64,000 nucleotides of DNA from Planktomarina sp. (lineage in GTDB: Bacteria > Pseudomonadota > Alphaproteobacteria > Rhodobacterales > Rhodobacteraceae): assembly GCA_020630015.1 (NCBI GenBank), contig JAHDCF010000004.1, positions 50,876 through 114,875 on the forward strand. The letters are read 5' to 3'. Below the pieces are notes generated by a model. That model had not been told where the DNA came from, ran no database searches, and saw only the letters and a list, made by a program, of their open reading frames with translations. Numbering within the stretch: position 1 is the first letter of the stretch; each line of letters starts with the position of its first letter. A program made the position numbers and the translations under genes. Below, in pieces: positions 17,131 through 26,806 of this stretch.

Positions 17131-18672
17131 ATGTCTCAAATTACACGTCGCGGTTTGATGAAAACCGGTGCAGCTGCTGGGGTTGTGGCCGCAACCGGCC
17201 TTCCGGCAAAAGCTGCAAATCGTGGTGGAACGTTGCGTCTTGGTTTGGCTGGTGCAAACACATCAGATAGCTGGGATGGACGTACACACTCCGACAGTTT
17301 CATGATCATCATGGGTCACGGTACAGTTTTTGACTGTTTGACCGAAGTAAAAGCAAATGGTGAACTTGTTGGTGAATTGGCAGAAAGCTGGGAAGCAAGC
17401 TCTGATGCGAAGACATGGACATTTAATCTTCGCAAGGGCGTAACATTTCACAACGGCAAAGCATTTGGCGCCGATGATGTGATTGCATCATTGCAGATGC
17501 ACACGGCAGAAGGCGCAAAATCTGCGGCGAAACCAATTGTTGCAGCAATCAGCGAAATGAAGAAGATGAATGACCATCAGGTTCAATTCACCTTGGCCGC
17601 TGGTAACGCCGACTTCCCATTCTTGATGTCAGATTATCACATTCTGATGTACCCAGCGGGTCAGATCGAAGAAGCCATTGCCAACGGTATCGGCACGGGC
17701 CTTTACAAAGTTGAAAGCTTTGACCCAGGCGTTCGCGCGGTGGTAAGCCGCGTTGATGGCCACTACAAAGATGGTTCAGCAGGTTGGTTTGACAGCGTTG
17801 AAGCCATAGCGATCAACGATTCATCTGCACGGATGAATGCATTGATGACCGGTCAGGTTGATGCCGTTAACCGCGTCGATTTCAAGACAGAGCCTTTGAT
17901 GAAGGCAAATCCGAATGTCGAAATCTTTGAGGTAACAGGCAACCAGCATTTCACATTCCCAATGCTGACAAACCAAGCACCGTATGACGATGCAAATGTT
18001 CGCAAGGCGCTGAAGTATGCTGTGAACCGCCAAGAGATGGTTGACAAAATTTTGCAAGGTCACGGTAAAGTCGGTAACGATCATCCGATCGGACCTGCGA
18101 ACCAATACTTCGCGGCGGATCTGCCGCAGCTTGAGTTTGATGCAGATAAGGCCAAATTTTATATGAAAGAGGCTGGTTTGACATCGCTTGACATCAACTT
18201 GTCTGCTTCTGATGCGGCGTTCTCTGGTGCCGTTGATGCGGCTCAGCTTTATCAAGCTTCTGCGAAAGGTGCTGGTATCAATATCAACGTCGTTCAGGAA
18301 CCGGCAGACGGTTACTGGTCAAACGTTTGGCTGAAGAAGCCTTGGTGCGCATGTTATTGGTCAGGTCGCGCCACTGAAGATTGGATGTTCTCCACAGCAT
18401 ATGAATCTGGTGTTCCTTGGAACGATACATCTTGGGAAAATGCCCGTTTCCAAGAGCTTTTGTTGGCTGGTCGTGCAGAACTGGACAGCGATAAGCGTCG
18501 TTCAATCTATGGCGAGATGCAGGCAATCATGTCTGAAGAAGGTGGAACAATTGTTCCGATGTATGCCAACTACGTTGATGCCAACAGCACAAAACTTGCT
18601 CATGGCGATGACATCGGTAACCTTTGGCAAATGGACAGCAGCCGGATCACAGAACGCTGGTGGTTCAAGTAA
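17131..18672 (+). CDS. Peptide/opine ABC transporter substrate-binding protein (family 5), Tat signal
   Basis: Periplasmic solute-binding protein, 513 residues. The ATG at 17131 follows AAGGGAGAAAAACGA. The N-terminus SQITRRGLMKTGAAAG is a good twin-arginine signal followed by an AxA region (LPAKA). The mature part matches SBP_bac_5: GGTLRLGL, the VFDCLTEV and WTFNLRKGVTFHNGKAF blocks, and NVRKALKYAVNRQEMV. The family binds di/oligopeptides, opines or nickel chelates; this ligand is unknown. It is the last gene of the transporter operon and is followed by a strong terminator. Confidence 0.92.
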   Translation: MSQITRRGLMKTGAAAGVVAATGLPAKAANRGGTLRLGLAGANTSDSWDGRTHSDSFMIIMGHGTVFDCLTEVKANGELVGELAESWEASSDAKTWTFNLRKGVTFHNGKAFGADDVIASLQMHTAEGAKSAAKPIVAAISEMKKMNDHQVQFTLAAGNADFPFLMSDYHILMYPAGQIEEAIANGIGTGLYKVESFDPGVRAVVSRVDGHYKDGSAGWFDSVEAIAINDSSARMNALMTGQVDAVNRVDFKTEPLMKANPNVEIFEVTGNQHFTFPMLTNQAPYDDANVRKALKYAVNRQEMVDKILQGHGKVGNDHPIGPANQYFAADLPQLEFDADKAKFYMKEAGLTSLDINLSASDAAFSGAVDAAQLYQASAKGAGININVVQEPADGYWSNVWLKKPWCACYWSGRATEDWMFSTAYESGVPWNDTSWENARFQELLLAGRAELDSDKRRSIYGEMQAIMSEEGGTIVPMYANYVDANSTKLAHGDDIGNLWQMDSSRITERWWFK

Positions 18673-18696
18673 ACCATTCGAAATAGATGGATTAGG

Positions 18697-18723
18697 AAAG
18701 CCCCGCTGTGACGCGGGGCTTTT
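18697..18723 (+). terminator. Intrinsic terminator of the ABC importer operon
   Basis: Stem AAAGCCCCGC / GCGGGGCTTT (18697-18706 and 18713-18722) with loop TGTGAC, the 3' arm running into TTTT. It lies 24 bases after the binding-protein stop codon. Confidence 0.88.
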
Positions 18724-18770
18724 CACTTGCAATTTCATAGATTCGGCCTTAGTTGCACATCAACAGCGGC

Positions 18771-18831
18771 GTTTCAGCTTCCAAAACTGAAACCCACCGA
18801 AAAAATAACGGGCCGCGCGCCCGTTTTTTTG
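18771..18831 (+). promoter_or_regulatory. Two-hairpin leader with terminator-like second stem upstream of rimP
   Basis: First hairpin: GTTTCAG (18771-18777) pairs with CTGAAAC (18787-18793). Second hairpin: AACGGGC (18807-18813) pairs with GCCCGTT (18819-18825), loop CGCGC, followed by a T-run to 18830. The second stem is a textbook intrinsic terminator placed only about 17 bases before the rimP start, and well after the terminator that closes the previous operon. It could be an attenuator of the rimP-nusA-infB operon, or the end of a short independent RNA starting around 18730-18770. Leader attenuators upstream of rimP are known in enterobacteria; homology is not claimed. Confidence 0.6.
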
Positions 18832-18847
18832 TGCCCGAAAGGTGTTC

Positions 18848-19420
18848 ATGGCTGATCTTGTTGCAAAAGCTGCAATGGACCGAAAGGTTTTTGAAATTAT
18901 CAACCCGGTGGTGGAATCCATGGGGTTCGAAATAGTGCGTATTCGCTTGATGGGTGGAAAAACGCCAATTCTACAGATTATGGCGCAAAAGCCCGACGGC
19001 ACGATTGAGGTTGATGACTGTGCTGAAATCAGCGGAACCGTGTCTGCGCTGTTAGATGTAGAAGATCCAATTATCGAAGCTTACACCTTGGAGGTTTCCA
19101 GCCCAGGCATCGATCGTCCTTTGACACGTCTAAAGGATTTTGATCAATGGAATGGGTATGTCGCCAAAATCGAGACGGAAAACCTGATTGATGGTCGCCG
19201 CCGTTTTAAAGGTGATCTGGCTGGAACCGACGATGATGAAGTATTGGTAACAATCGAAGAAGGTACGATTGGCCTTAAATTTGACTGGCTTGCGGATGCT
19301 AAGCTGGTTTTAACTGATGATTTGATCCGCGATGTCCTAAAAGGCCGGAAAGACGCGGGCCAAATCGATGAATCACAATTCGACGACGTTCAAACCATCG
19401 TGGATGGAGAGGAAGACTGA
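18848..19420 (+). CDS. rimP: Ribosome maturation factor RimP
   Basis: Needed for 30S subunit maturation. The 190-residue protein from the ATG at 18848 (AAAGG about 6 bases upstream) begins with the RimP fold ([17 protein letters not shown]). It contains the family signature [20 protein letters not shown] at about residues 77-96 and a C-terminal SH3-like domain. A GTG at 18842 in the same frame is possible but less likely. Its stop overlaps the nusA start (TGATG). First gene of the classic rimP-nusA-ylxR-infB translation/transcription operon. Confidence 0.94.
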   Translation: MADLVAKAAMDRKVFEIINPVVESMGFEIVRIRLMGGKTPILQIMAQKPDGTIEVDDCAEISGTVSALLDVEDPIIEAYTLEVSSPGIDRPLTRLKDFDQWNGYVAKIETENLIDGRRRFKGDLAGTDDDEVLVTIEEGTIGLKFDWLADAKLVLTDDLIRDVLKGRKDAGQIDESQFDDVQTIVDGEED

Positions 19421-21024
19421 TGGCAATTACATCTGCAAACCAGCTGGAACTTTTGCAAACTGCGGAAGCCGTTGCACGTGAGAAAATGATCGACCCCGCT
19501 TTGGTGATCGAAGCGATGGAAGAATCCCTCGCGCGTGCGGCAAAGTCACGTTATGGCGCTGAAATGGACATCCGTGTTTCCATTGATCGAAAAACCGGTC
19601 GCGCAACGTTCACTCGTGTTCGTACAGTCGTTGAAGATGAAGAGCTTGAGAATTATCAAGCGGAATTCACTGTGGAACAAGCCAAACAGTACATGGAAAA
19701 CCCAGAAGTTGGACAGACCTTTGTTGAAGAGGTTCCACCAGTGGAAATGGGCCGTATCGCCGCCCAATCTGCAAAACAGGTCATTTTGCAAAAGGTCCGT
19801 GAAGCCGAACGTGATCGCCAGTACGAAGAATTCAAAGATCGTGCTGGTACAATTATCAACGGACTGGTGAAGCGCGAAGAATACGGAAATGTTATCGTGG
19901 ACATCGGACGGGGTGAAGCCGTCTTGCGCCGGAACGAAAAGATAGGTCGTGAAAGTTATCGCCCGAATGATCGTATTCGTGTCTATATTAAAGATGTGCG
20001 GCGCGAACAGCGTGGCCCACAGATTTTCCTTTCACGCACAGCACCAGAATTCATGGCGGAATTGTTCAAGATGGAAGTGCCTGAAATCTATGACGGCATT
20101 ATCGAAATCAAGGCGGTTGCACGCGATCCCGGTTCACGCGCTAAGATAGCGGTCATTTCATACGATGGATCGATTGATCCAGTCGGCGCCTGTGTCGGCA
20201 TGCGTGGGTCACGTGTTCAGGCGGTTGTAAATGAATTGCAGGGTGAAAAAATCGACATCATTCCTTGGAATGAAGATCAGCCAACATTTTTGGTGAATGC
20301 ACTTCAACCTGCTGAAGTTTCCAAAGTTGTTTTGGACGAAGAGGCAGAGCGTATCGAAGTTGTTGTTCCTGATGAACAATTGTCGTTGGCAATCGGTCGT
20401 CGAGGGCAAAACGTGCGTTTGGCCAGTCAGCTTACCGGTTTGGCCATTGATATCATGACCGAAGAAGAAGAGTCTAAACGCCGTCAGGCCGAATTCGAAG
20501 AACGCACCCGTTTGTTTATGGCCGCATTGGATTTGGATGAATTCTTTGCACAGCTTCTGGTTTCCGAAGGATTCACCAATCTGGAAGAAGTTGCTTATGT
20601 CGAGGTAGACGAACTTTTGGTCATTGACGGTGTTGACGAAGATACCGCCAAGGAACTTCAGGCCCGTGCCCGCGATGTGATCGAAGCAGAAAACGAACGT
20701 GCTTTGGCAAATGCCCGTGACATGGGCGTCGAAGACAATCTGATTAACTTCGAAGGCTTGACCCCTCAAATGGTGGAAGCATTGGCAGAAGACGGTGTGA
20801 AAACACTGGAAGATTTCGCCACTTGCGCCGATTGGGAACTGGCTGGTGGATGGACAACCGTTGATGGCGAACGAGTCAAAGATGACGGTGTTTTGGAAAA
20901 GTTCGACGTGAACTTGGAGGAAGCTCAAGCCTTGGTTATGACCGCGCGTGTTATGTTGGGGTGGGTTGATCCAGATGATTTGGTTGAAGACGCTGAAGAT
21001 ACATCCGAGGGGGAAGAAGCCTAA
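19420..21024 (+). CDS. nusA: Transcription termination/antitermination factor NusA
   Basis: Binds RNA polymerase and nascent RNA to control pausing, termination and antitermination. The 534-residue protein has the N-terminal RNAP-binding domain (about 1-125) and an S1 domain around residues 135-200 (GNVIVDIGRGEAVLRRNE). The tandem KH domains show PGSRAKIAVIS, GACVGMRGSRVQAVVNEL and the second GxxG in IGRRGQNVRLASQL. Two acidic helix-hairpin-helix repeats close the protein. All domains are intact. If the terminator-like leader upstream is real, NusA would be a natural candidate for autoregulation. Confidence 0.96.
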   Translation: MAITSANQLELLQTAEAVAREKMIDPALVIEAMEESLARAAKSRYGAEMDIRVSIDRKTGRATFTRVRTVVEDEELENYQAEFTVEQAKQYMENPEVGQTFVEEVPPVEMGRIAAQSAKQVILQKVREAERDRQYEEFKDRAGTIINGLVKREEYGNVIVDIGRGEAVLRRNEKIGRESYRPNDRIRVYIKDVRREQRGPQIFLSRTAPEFMAELFKMEVPEIYDGIIEIKAVARDPGSRAKIAVISYDGSIDPVGACVGMRGSRVQAVVNELQGEKIDIIPWNEDQPTFLVNALQPAEVSKVVLDEEAERIEVVVPDEQLSLAIGRRGQNVRLASQLTGLAIDIMTEEEESKRRQAEFEERTRLFMAALDLDEFFAQLLVSEGFTNLEEVAYVEVDELLVIDGVDEDTAKELQARARDVIEAENERALANARDMGVEDNLINFEGLTPQMVEALAEDGVKTLEDFATCADWELAGGWTTVDGERVKDDGVLEKFDVNLEEAQALVMTARVMLGWVDPDDLVEDAEDTSEGEEA

Positions 21025-21042
21025 TTCTTTGGCATTTGAAAC

Positions 21043-21660
21043 ATGACGAGAGGCAGAAATCATAAAGCTCGCGATGATTCCGAGAGGACATGCTTGATAA
21101 CTGGGGAACAACTTCCCAAATCACGTATGATCCGTTTTGTAACTGGCCCGGAAGGACAAGTGGTTCCCGACATATTGGGTAAACTACCGGGCCGCGGGTA
21201 TTATGTTTCTGCTTTGAGAACGGTTTTGGAAAAAGCGGTTGAAGGAAAAGTTTTCTCCAAAGGGGCGAAGCAGTCGGTATCGGTGCCTGTTGATCTAATT
21301 GGGAACACCGAAAAATTATTGGCGGATCGTGTCGTGGCTTTGATTTCAATGGCAAGAAAAGCTGGTGTGGCCATCGCGGGTTTTGAAAAGGTGAAAACGT
21401 CACTGGCCGACAACAAAGTAAAAGTTCTTCTTCAGGCGAGTGATGGATCTGAACGAGGGAAAACAAAATTATGGACACCGGAAGGCGCCCGATACTTTGG
21501 CTGTTTAACAGCGCAGGAATTGGGTTTGGCTTTCGGACGTGGCCATGTCATACACGGCGCACTCTTGACTGGTGGACTCAGCACACGTGTTATAGAGGAT
21601 GCGTCAAAGCTGCGCGGTTTGCGCGAAAACGTTGCAGCGCGAAAGGACGATAGATCTTAA
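21043..21660 (+). CDS. YlxR (DUF448) domain fused to an L7Ae-like RNA-binding domain
   Basis: A 205-residue cytosolic RNA-binding protein. Residues about 12-80 form the YlxR domain: [19 protein letters not shown] and the signature [10 protein letters not shown]. Residues about 95-190 form an L7Ae/L30e/Gadd45-like domain ([20 protein letters not shown]). In Gram-positives these are two neighbouring genes (ylxR, ylxQ); the fusion is usual in alphaproteobacteria. The biochemical role is not settled; rRNA or RNase P RNA binding has been discussed for the family. Its TAA overlaps the infB start by one base. Confidence 0.9.
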   Translation: MTRGRNHKARDDSERTCLITGEQLPKSRMIRFVTGPEGQVVPDILGKLPGRGYYVSALRTVLEKAVEGKVFSKGAKQSVSVPVDLIGNTEKLLADRVVALISMARKAGVAIAGFEKVKTSLADNKVKVLLQASDGSERGKTKLWTPEGARYFGCLTAQELGLAFGRGHVIHGALLTGGLSTRVIEDASKLRGLRENVAARKDDRS

Positions 21661-24131
21661 TGAGCGACGACGGAAAAAAAACACTAGGCCTTCGAGGCGG
21701 ACCCAGAGCGGGGAATGTGAAGCAAAGCTTCAGCCATGGACGTACCAAAAACGTTGTGGTGGAAACCAAGCGCAAGCGCGTTGTGGTTCCCAAGCCAGGT
21801 GGTGCAAAACCATCTGGGCCTGGATCGGTTTCTAAAGGTGACCCATCGAAACGGCCCGCGGGAATTTCTGATGCAGAGATGGATCGTCGTCTGAAGGCAG
21901 TTCAAGCCGCTAAGGCACGAGAGGCTGAAGACACTGCCCGCCGCGCTGAAGAAGAAAAGGCGCGTGATGAAGAGCGCCAACGCAGACGTGCAGAAGCCGA
22001 AGCCAAAGAGCGCGAAATTAAAGAGCGTGAAGAAAGGGCAAAAGCCCGGGCCGAAGAAGATGCGCGTAAGAAACGTGAAGCGGAAGAGGCCGCACGCAGG
22101 GCTGCTGCGGCACCCGCGCCAGCACCGGATGAGCAACGCTCTGCAAAATCGGCACCTGCACGAAAACAAGTGCAAGAGCCACGTCGCGATGACAACCAAC
22201 GCCAGAACCGCGGCAAAGGCCGTGATGATGGACGTCGTTCTGGTAAGCTAACGGTAAACCAAGCCCTGTCAGGTGGTGATGGGGGCAGGCAACGCTCTTT
22301 GGCGTCAATGAAGCGCAAGCAAGAGCGTGCTCGTCAAAAAGCATTGGGCGGAGCGGAGCAGCGTGAAAAAATTGTTCGCGATGTGCAAGTGCCTGAGGCG
22401 ATCGTGGTTTCTGAATTGGCAAACCGCATGGCTGAGAAAGTGCCAGATGTCGTCAAGGCTTTGATGCAGATGGGTATGATGGTCAACCAGAACCAGACCA
22501 TTGACCAAGACACCGCAGAACTAATTGTTGAAGAATTCGGCCACAAAATTGTCCGGGTGTCCGATGCGGACGTTGAAGACGTAATCGATACCGTGGAAGA
22601 TGATGATGCTGATCTAAAGTCCCGCCCACCGGTTATCACGGTTATGGGGCACGTTGATCACGGTAAAACGTCTGTATTGGATGCGATCCGGAATGCTAAG
22701 GTTGTTGCTGGCGAAGCCGGTGGTATCACCCAACATATCGGCGCTTATCAAGTAGACCAAGATGGTGCATTATTGACGTTCTTGGATACCCCGGGTCACG
22801 CAGCCTTCACATCGATGCGCGCGCGTGGTGCCCAAGTGACTGACATTGTTGTGTTGGTTGTTGCCGCAGACGACGCCGTCATGCCTCAAACTGTTGAAGC
22901 AATTGCACATGCTAAAGCGGCCGAAGTGCCGATGATTGTTGCGATCAACAAAATCGATTTGGAAGGCGCAAATCCAGATAAGGTTCGCGCAGACCTTCTG
23001 CAGCATGAAGTGATTGTGGAAAAAATGTCTGGGGAAGTGCAGGATGTTGAGGTTTCTGCAATCAACGGCACTGGTTTGAACGAACTGCTTGAGGCGATTG
23101 CGCTTCAGGCTGAAATTCTCGAATTAAAGGCGAACCCAGAGCGTGCTGCATCAGGCGCAGTTATTGAAGCTCAACTTGATGTTGGCCGCGGGCCGGTTGC
23201 GACAGTTCTTGTGCAGAATGGTACCTTGAAACAAGGCGATATCTTCGTTGTTGGTGAACAATGGGGTAAGGTGCGTGCCTTGGTTGATGACAAAGGCAAC
23301 CGCGTTAAAACTGCTGGTCCATCCGCCCCTGTAGAGGTTCTGGGGCTTAACGGAACACCCGAAGCTGGTGATGTTTTGAACGTTGTTGATACGGAAGCAC
23401 AGGCACGTGAAATCGCTGAATATCGCGCACAAGCCGCAAAAGATAAACGCGCTGCGGCAGGTGCGGCAGTAACGCTTGATCAGTTGATGGCCAATGCCAA
23501 GGCCGATGAAAACGTGAGCGAACTTCCGATTCTGGTGAAAGCGGATGTGCAAGGTTCCGCCGAAGCCATCGTTCAAGCCATGGAAAAAATTGGCAATGAT
23601 GAAGTTCGTGTTCGCGTTCTTCATTCTGGTGTGGGTGCGATCACAGAATCCGATATTGGCTTGGCTGAGGCATCTGCCGCGCCTGTCGTCGGGTTTAATG
23701 TTCGTGCGAATGCCTCTGCGCGTAATACAGCCAACCAGAAAGGCGTGGAGATCCGATACTATTCAGTGATCTATGACCTTGTGGATGATGTGAAGGCAGC
23801 TGCCTCTGGATTGCTAAGTGCAGAAATTCGTGAACACTTTATTGGATATGCAAATATCAAAGAGGTTTTCAAAGTTTCTGGCGTTGGCAAAGTTGCAGGT
23901 TGTTTGGTAACGGAAGGTGTGGCGCGACGTTCAGCCGGTGTTCGCTTGCTGCGTGACAACGTTGTGATCCACGAAGGTACTCTGAAAACGCTTAAGCGTT
24001 TTAAAGATGAAGTGGCGGAGGTCCAGTCAGGCCAAGAATGCGGTATGGCATTTGAAAACTATGATGACATTCGCGCCGATGATGTGATCGAAATCTTCGA
24101 ACGTGAAGAAGTCGAACGTAAATTGGACTAA
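21660..24131 (+). CDS. infB: Translation initiation factor IF-2
   Basis: GTPase that recruits fMet-tRNA to the 30S subunit. The 823-residue protein has a long charged N-terminal region (about residues 60-190, rich in Ala, Arg, Glu and Lys, probably coiled). An IF2_N domain follows, then the G domain with G1 GHVDHGKT near residue 330, DTPGHAAF (G3) and NKID (G4). The C-terminal domains II-IV are complete ([25 protein letters not shown]). Last gene of the operon; a strong hairpin terminator follows. Confidence 0.97.
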   Translation: MSDDGKKTLGLRGGPRAGNVKQSFSHGRTKNVVVETKRKRVVVPKPGGAKPSGPGSVSKGDPSKRPAGISDAEMDRRLKAVQAAKAREAEDTARRAEEEKARDEERQRRRAEAEAKEREIKEREERAKARAEEDARKKREAEEAARRAAAAPAPAPDEQRSAKSAPARKQVQEPRRDDNQRQNRGKGRDDGRRSGKLTVNQALSGGDGGRQRSLASMKRKQERARQKALGGAEQREKIVRDVQVPEAIVVSELANRMAEKVPDVVKALMQMGMMVNQNQTIDQDTAELIVEEFGHKIVRVSDADVEDVIDTVEDDDADLKSRPPVITVMGHVDHGKTSVLDAIRNAKVVAGEAGGITQHIGAYQVDQDGALLTFLDTPGHAAFTSMRARGAQVTDIVVLVVAADDAVMPQTVEAIAHAKAAEVPMIVAINKIDLEGANPDKVRADLLQHEVIVEKMSGEVQDVEVSAINGTGLNELLEAIALQAEILELKANPERAASGAVIEAQLDVGRGPVATVLVQNGTLKQGDIFVVGEQWGKVRALVDDKGNRVKTAGPSAPVEVLGLNGTPEAGDVLNVVDTEAQAREIAEYRAQAAKDKRAAAGAAVTLDQLMANAKADENVSELPILVKADVQGSAEAIVQAMEKIGNDEVRVRVLHSGVGAITESDIGLAEASAAPVVGFNVRANASARNTANQKGVEIRYYSVIYDLVDDVKAAASGLLSAEIREHFIGYANIKEVFKVSGVGKVAGCLVTEGVARRSAGVRLLRDNVVIHEGTLKTLKRFKDEVAEVQSGQECGMAFENYDDIRADDVIEIFEREEVERKLD

Positions 24132-24136
24132 GAAAT

Positions 24137-24173
24137 TTGTGCCGGGGTTTAACTGCCCCGGCCACAATCTTTT
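24137..24173 (+). terminator. Intrinsic terminator after infB
   Basis: Stem TTGTGCCGGGG against CCCCGG-C-CACAA with a single bulged C, loop about 24148-24155, then TCTTTT. It lies 6 bases after the infB stop and abuts the mutT stop on the other strand, so it may serve both convergent units. Confidence 0.85.
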
Positions 24174-24570
24174 ATAACCAATCCATCAACATTGGAATCA
24201 ATGGAATGTCAGCCGCAGGCATTTCATACGATCGCAATTCTGATTTGCGCACCCATTTGAGGGTCTGATCTTCACGTGGCTGCGGCGTACCTTCCCATTT
24301 GCGACATGCAAACAAAGGCATCAAAAGATGAAAATCTTCGTATTGATGGCTCGCGAATGTCAAAGGTGCCAAACACGATTGCCAGGTGTTTATCCCAAGT
24401 TCTTCTTCAAGCTCGCGGATTAGAGCCTGTTCTGGGGTTTCGCCGACCTCAACTTTGCCACCAGGAAACTCCCACAAGCCGGCCATTGATTTCCCTTCCG
24501 GCCTTTGGGCAAGCAAAACCCGGCCATCAATGTCGATCAATGCTACGGCGGAAACTAAAACAGATTTCAT
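24172..24570 (-). CDS. mutT: MutT-type 8-oxo-dGTP diphosphatase (Nudix)
   Basis: Sanitises oxidised guanine nucleotides. The 132-residue protein contains a perfect Nudix box, from GGKVEVGETPEQALI into RELEEELG (residues about 37-59). WEFPGGK precedes it and VALIDIDGRVLLAQRPEGK forms the N-terminal strand. It follows argJ with a 4-base overlap and is the last gene of ppi-argJ-mutT, an order typical of Rhodobacterales. Among Nudix enzymes the WEFPGGKVE pattern favours MutT over other specificities. Confidence 0.9.
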   Translation of the reverse strand: MKSVLVSAVALIDIDGRVLLAQRPEGKSMAGLWEFPGGKVEVGETPEQALIRELEEELGINTWQSCLAPLTFASHQYEDFHLLMPLFACRKWEGTPQPREDQTLKWVRKSELRSYEMPAADIPLIPMLMDWL

Positions 24571-25778
24571 GACCGATAATCGGCGTTTATTGTGATATAG
24601 GCATGGGTTAAATCACAAGTCCATATTTTTGCGGTTCCGGATCCCAACCCCAAATCAACCGTAATCTGGATGTCTTGGTTTTTCATATAAGCTGCGCCTA
24701 AACCTTCGGAATAAGTACTGGCAACCCATCCCTTTTCCGCCACAAGGATGTTCCCAAACCAAATTGATAATTTGTCGCGGTCTGCCATGGCGCCGGATTT
24801 CCCAATCGCCATAATGATACGGCCCCAGTTTGGATCCTCACCCGCGATTGCTGTCTTCACCAGTGGTGAATTTGCGATCGCCCTTGCGATAAGGTTTGCA
24901 TCGGCATCCGTTTCGGCATTCGTGACGCTTACTTCGATGAATTTTGTTGCGCCTTCGCCGTCACGAACGACCTGATGTGCAAGATCTTGCATTACCTCAT
25001 GAAGTGCATCTGAGAATGTAGTGGATCCTGAAACGTCAATCCCAGATGCGCCTGTGGCGGCGCAAATAACTGTGTCGGATGTTGAAGTGTCACTATCTAC
25101 AGTAATGGAATTAAATGTCCGCTCGTTCAGTTCAGATAAGGTATCCTGTAAATAAGCTTGATCAATTTTGGCATCTGTAAAGATGTAAACCAACATGGTT
25201 GCCATATCAGGTGCAATCATGCCGGATCCTTTGGCAATCCCGCAAATATTAATCTGTCCTGCATCGGTCGATAAAACTTTGAAAGCACCCTTTGCAAAGG
25301 TATCCGTGGTACGGATGGCTTCTGCTGCATTTTGCAAATTAGAATCGCCGGGGGCCATTTTGGCGATCGCAGATGTGATTTTACCTTCTGGTAATAACTC
25401 TCCTATTACGCCGGTGGACGATGTGAAAACACGGTTGGTGCTAACACCAAAAGATTCGTGAACCTGATTACAAATGCGTTCAACAGATGCTTCGCCTTTT
25501 GAACCAGTAAACGCATTGGCATTTCCCGAATTTACAACAATCGCAGCAGGCCCGGAAGGTTCTGATCCAAGCTTTGCTTGGCAATCTAATACAGCGGCGG
25601 AACGTGTTGATGATCGCGTAAAAACACCAGCGATTGTTGTACCAGGATCCATAATGGCAATCATCAGATCAGTTCGATCTTTGTATTTTACCCCTGCTTT
25701 GAAAGTGGCTATTTTCAAGCCATCAATACTTGGCAATTCTGGAAATGCGTCTGGAGCGAGCGGTGAAATACCTGTCAT
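24567..25778 (-). CDS. argJ: Bifunctional glutamate N-acetyltransferase / amino-acid acetyltransferase ArgJ
   Basis: Recycles the acetyl group from N-acetylornithine to glutamate (and may also use acetyl-CoA) in arginine synthesis. The 403-residue precursor contains the self-cleavage motif IAPDMATMLVYIF; cleavage would fall between Ala193 and Thr194, Thr being the nucleophile of the beta chain. Other conserved blocks are NSGNANAFTG, STGVIGELLP and GEDPNWGRIIMAIG. The start overlaps the upstream isomerase stop by 4 bases. Confidence 0.96.
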   Translation of the reverse strand: MTGISPLAPDAFPELPSIDGLKIATFKAGVKYKDRTDLMIAIMDPGTTIAGVFTRSSTRSAAVLDCQAKLGSEPSGPAAIVVNSGNANAFTGSKGEASVERICNQVHESFGVSTNRVFTSSTGVIGELLPEGKITSAIAKMAPGDSNLQNAAEAIRTTDTFAKGAFKVLSTDAGQINICGIAKGSGMIAPDMATMLVYIFTDAKIDQAYLQDTLSELNERTFNSITVDSDTSTSDTVICAATGASGIDVSGSTTFSDALHEVMQDLAHQVVRDGEGATKFIEVSVTNAETDADANLIARAIANSPLVKTAIAGEDPNWGRIIMAIGKSGAMADRDKLSIWFGNILVAEKGWVASTYSEGLGAAYMKNQDIQITVDLGLGSGTAKIWTCDLTHAYITINADYRS

Positions 25779-26620
25779 TCGAGATCTGACAACTTCAATG
25801 TGGACAGAACTTCGGGTGAGATTTCATCCTCAGGGACGCGTTGAACACTGGTGGTGCTTTCCAACTCTGCCAGGCGCTTTTCGATTGCGCGATTTCCAAG
25901 TTCGTTTGCAAGCTCCGCCTCGACTTCTTCAAAAGCAGGTGGTTGGACATCGCGGATTTCATTTAACCTGATGACATGCCAACCAAATTGCGTTTGCACA
26001 GGGTCTGAAATTGCTTCTGGTTCCATTGACATCACTGCTTGTTCAAAAGGGGGGACCATTTGACCCTTTCCAAACCAACCTAAATCGCCTCCACGAGGGC
26101 CTGAAGGTCCCGTAGAATGTTCTTTCGCTGTTTCGCCAAAGTCCGCACCATCCCTAAGAAGCTGCACAAGTTCTGCTGCTTTTTCTTCGGTTTCGACGAG
26201 GATGTGTGCGGCGCTGTATTCTTGTTCTGCTGGGCCTGCGTAGCGTTCATCGTATAACTCTTTCAGCGCTTCTTTGGTTGCTGCGGATGACTGAATTTCC
26301 CGCATTACTAAGTCAGAACGCAAATTCCGCTTTTCATTTTCAAGCGATACATTGATCCATGCTGGTTCCTCATCCAAGCTTTGCGCCAATAACGCCTGAC
26401 GTACCAGTTGATCAACAATTCCCGGAAAAAGGACGTTATCGGGAATTGTTTGATATTGTTGTGGCAACAAACGCTTCACATCCAATACATGCGCGACTGT
26501 GATCTGATCGTTTCCAACAGTTGCAACAACGGAAGACAGTGAAGTTTCCTGAGCTGCAACTGGGGACACGAGTGCAAACGCAACAATCGATGCACGCAAA
26601 ATTGGATGTGAAAATACCAT
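25775..26620 (-). CDS. Periplasmic peptidylprolyl isomerase (parvulin/PrsA-SurA type)
   Basis: Folding helper for exported proteins, 281 residues. A signal peptide (ending SPVAAQ, about residue 24) is followed by a helical chaperone-like segment. The parvulin domain lies at about 130-225: YSAAHILVETEEKA, FGETAKEHSTGPSGPRGGDL, then WFGKGQMVPPFEQAV and QTQFGWHVIRL. A short charged C-terminus follows. First gene of the three-gene unit with argJ and mutT, divergent from secA across a 186-base spacer. Confidence 0.92.
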   Translation of the reverse strand: MVFSHPILRASIVAFALVSPVAAQETSLSSVVATVGNDQITVAHVLDVKRLLPQQYQTIPDNVLFPGIVDQLVRQALLAQSLDEEPAWINVSLENEKRNLRSDLVMREIQSSAATKEALKELYDERYAGPAEQEYSAAHILVETEEKAAELVQLLRDGADFGETAKEHSTGPSGPRGGDLGWFGKGQMVPPFEQAVMSMEPEAISDPVQTQFGWHVIRLNEIRDVQPPAFEEVEAELANELGNRAIEKRLAELESTTSVQRVPEDEISPEVLSTLKLSDLE

Positions 26621-26658
26621 GATTTGTTCCTTTCGGTGGCGCCATTTCCGTCGCGCCG

Positions 26659-26687
26659 TTGACAGTCATTGACCGGGCCCATACATC
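26659..26687 (+). promoter_or_regulatory. Candidate secA promoter
   Basis: TTGACA at 26659-26664, a 17-base spacer, and TACATC as a weak -10. This is the only good -35-like hexamer in the spacer between the peptidylprolyl isomerase and secA. It would give a leader of roughly 110 bases. Judged by eye only. Confidence 0.4.
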
Positions 26688-26806
26688 GCTAATTGGTCCC
26701 GAGGGGCATTGCTTTCTTAGCTGATCTTGTCGCAAGTTCTAGGGCGGGTGATGAAGGTGGGCAAGTCAGAACCCTCACACAATTTGGTTAACCAAGCGGA
26801 GTGCGC

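Noticed and set aside
20209..21111. A 300-codon minus-strand frame opposite nusA
   Set aside because: Phe/Asn/Gln-rich shadow of nusA; no family resemblance and no ribosome site.
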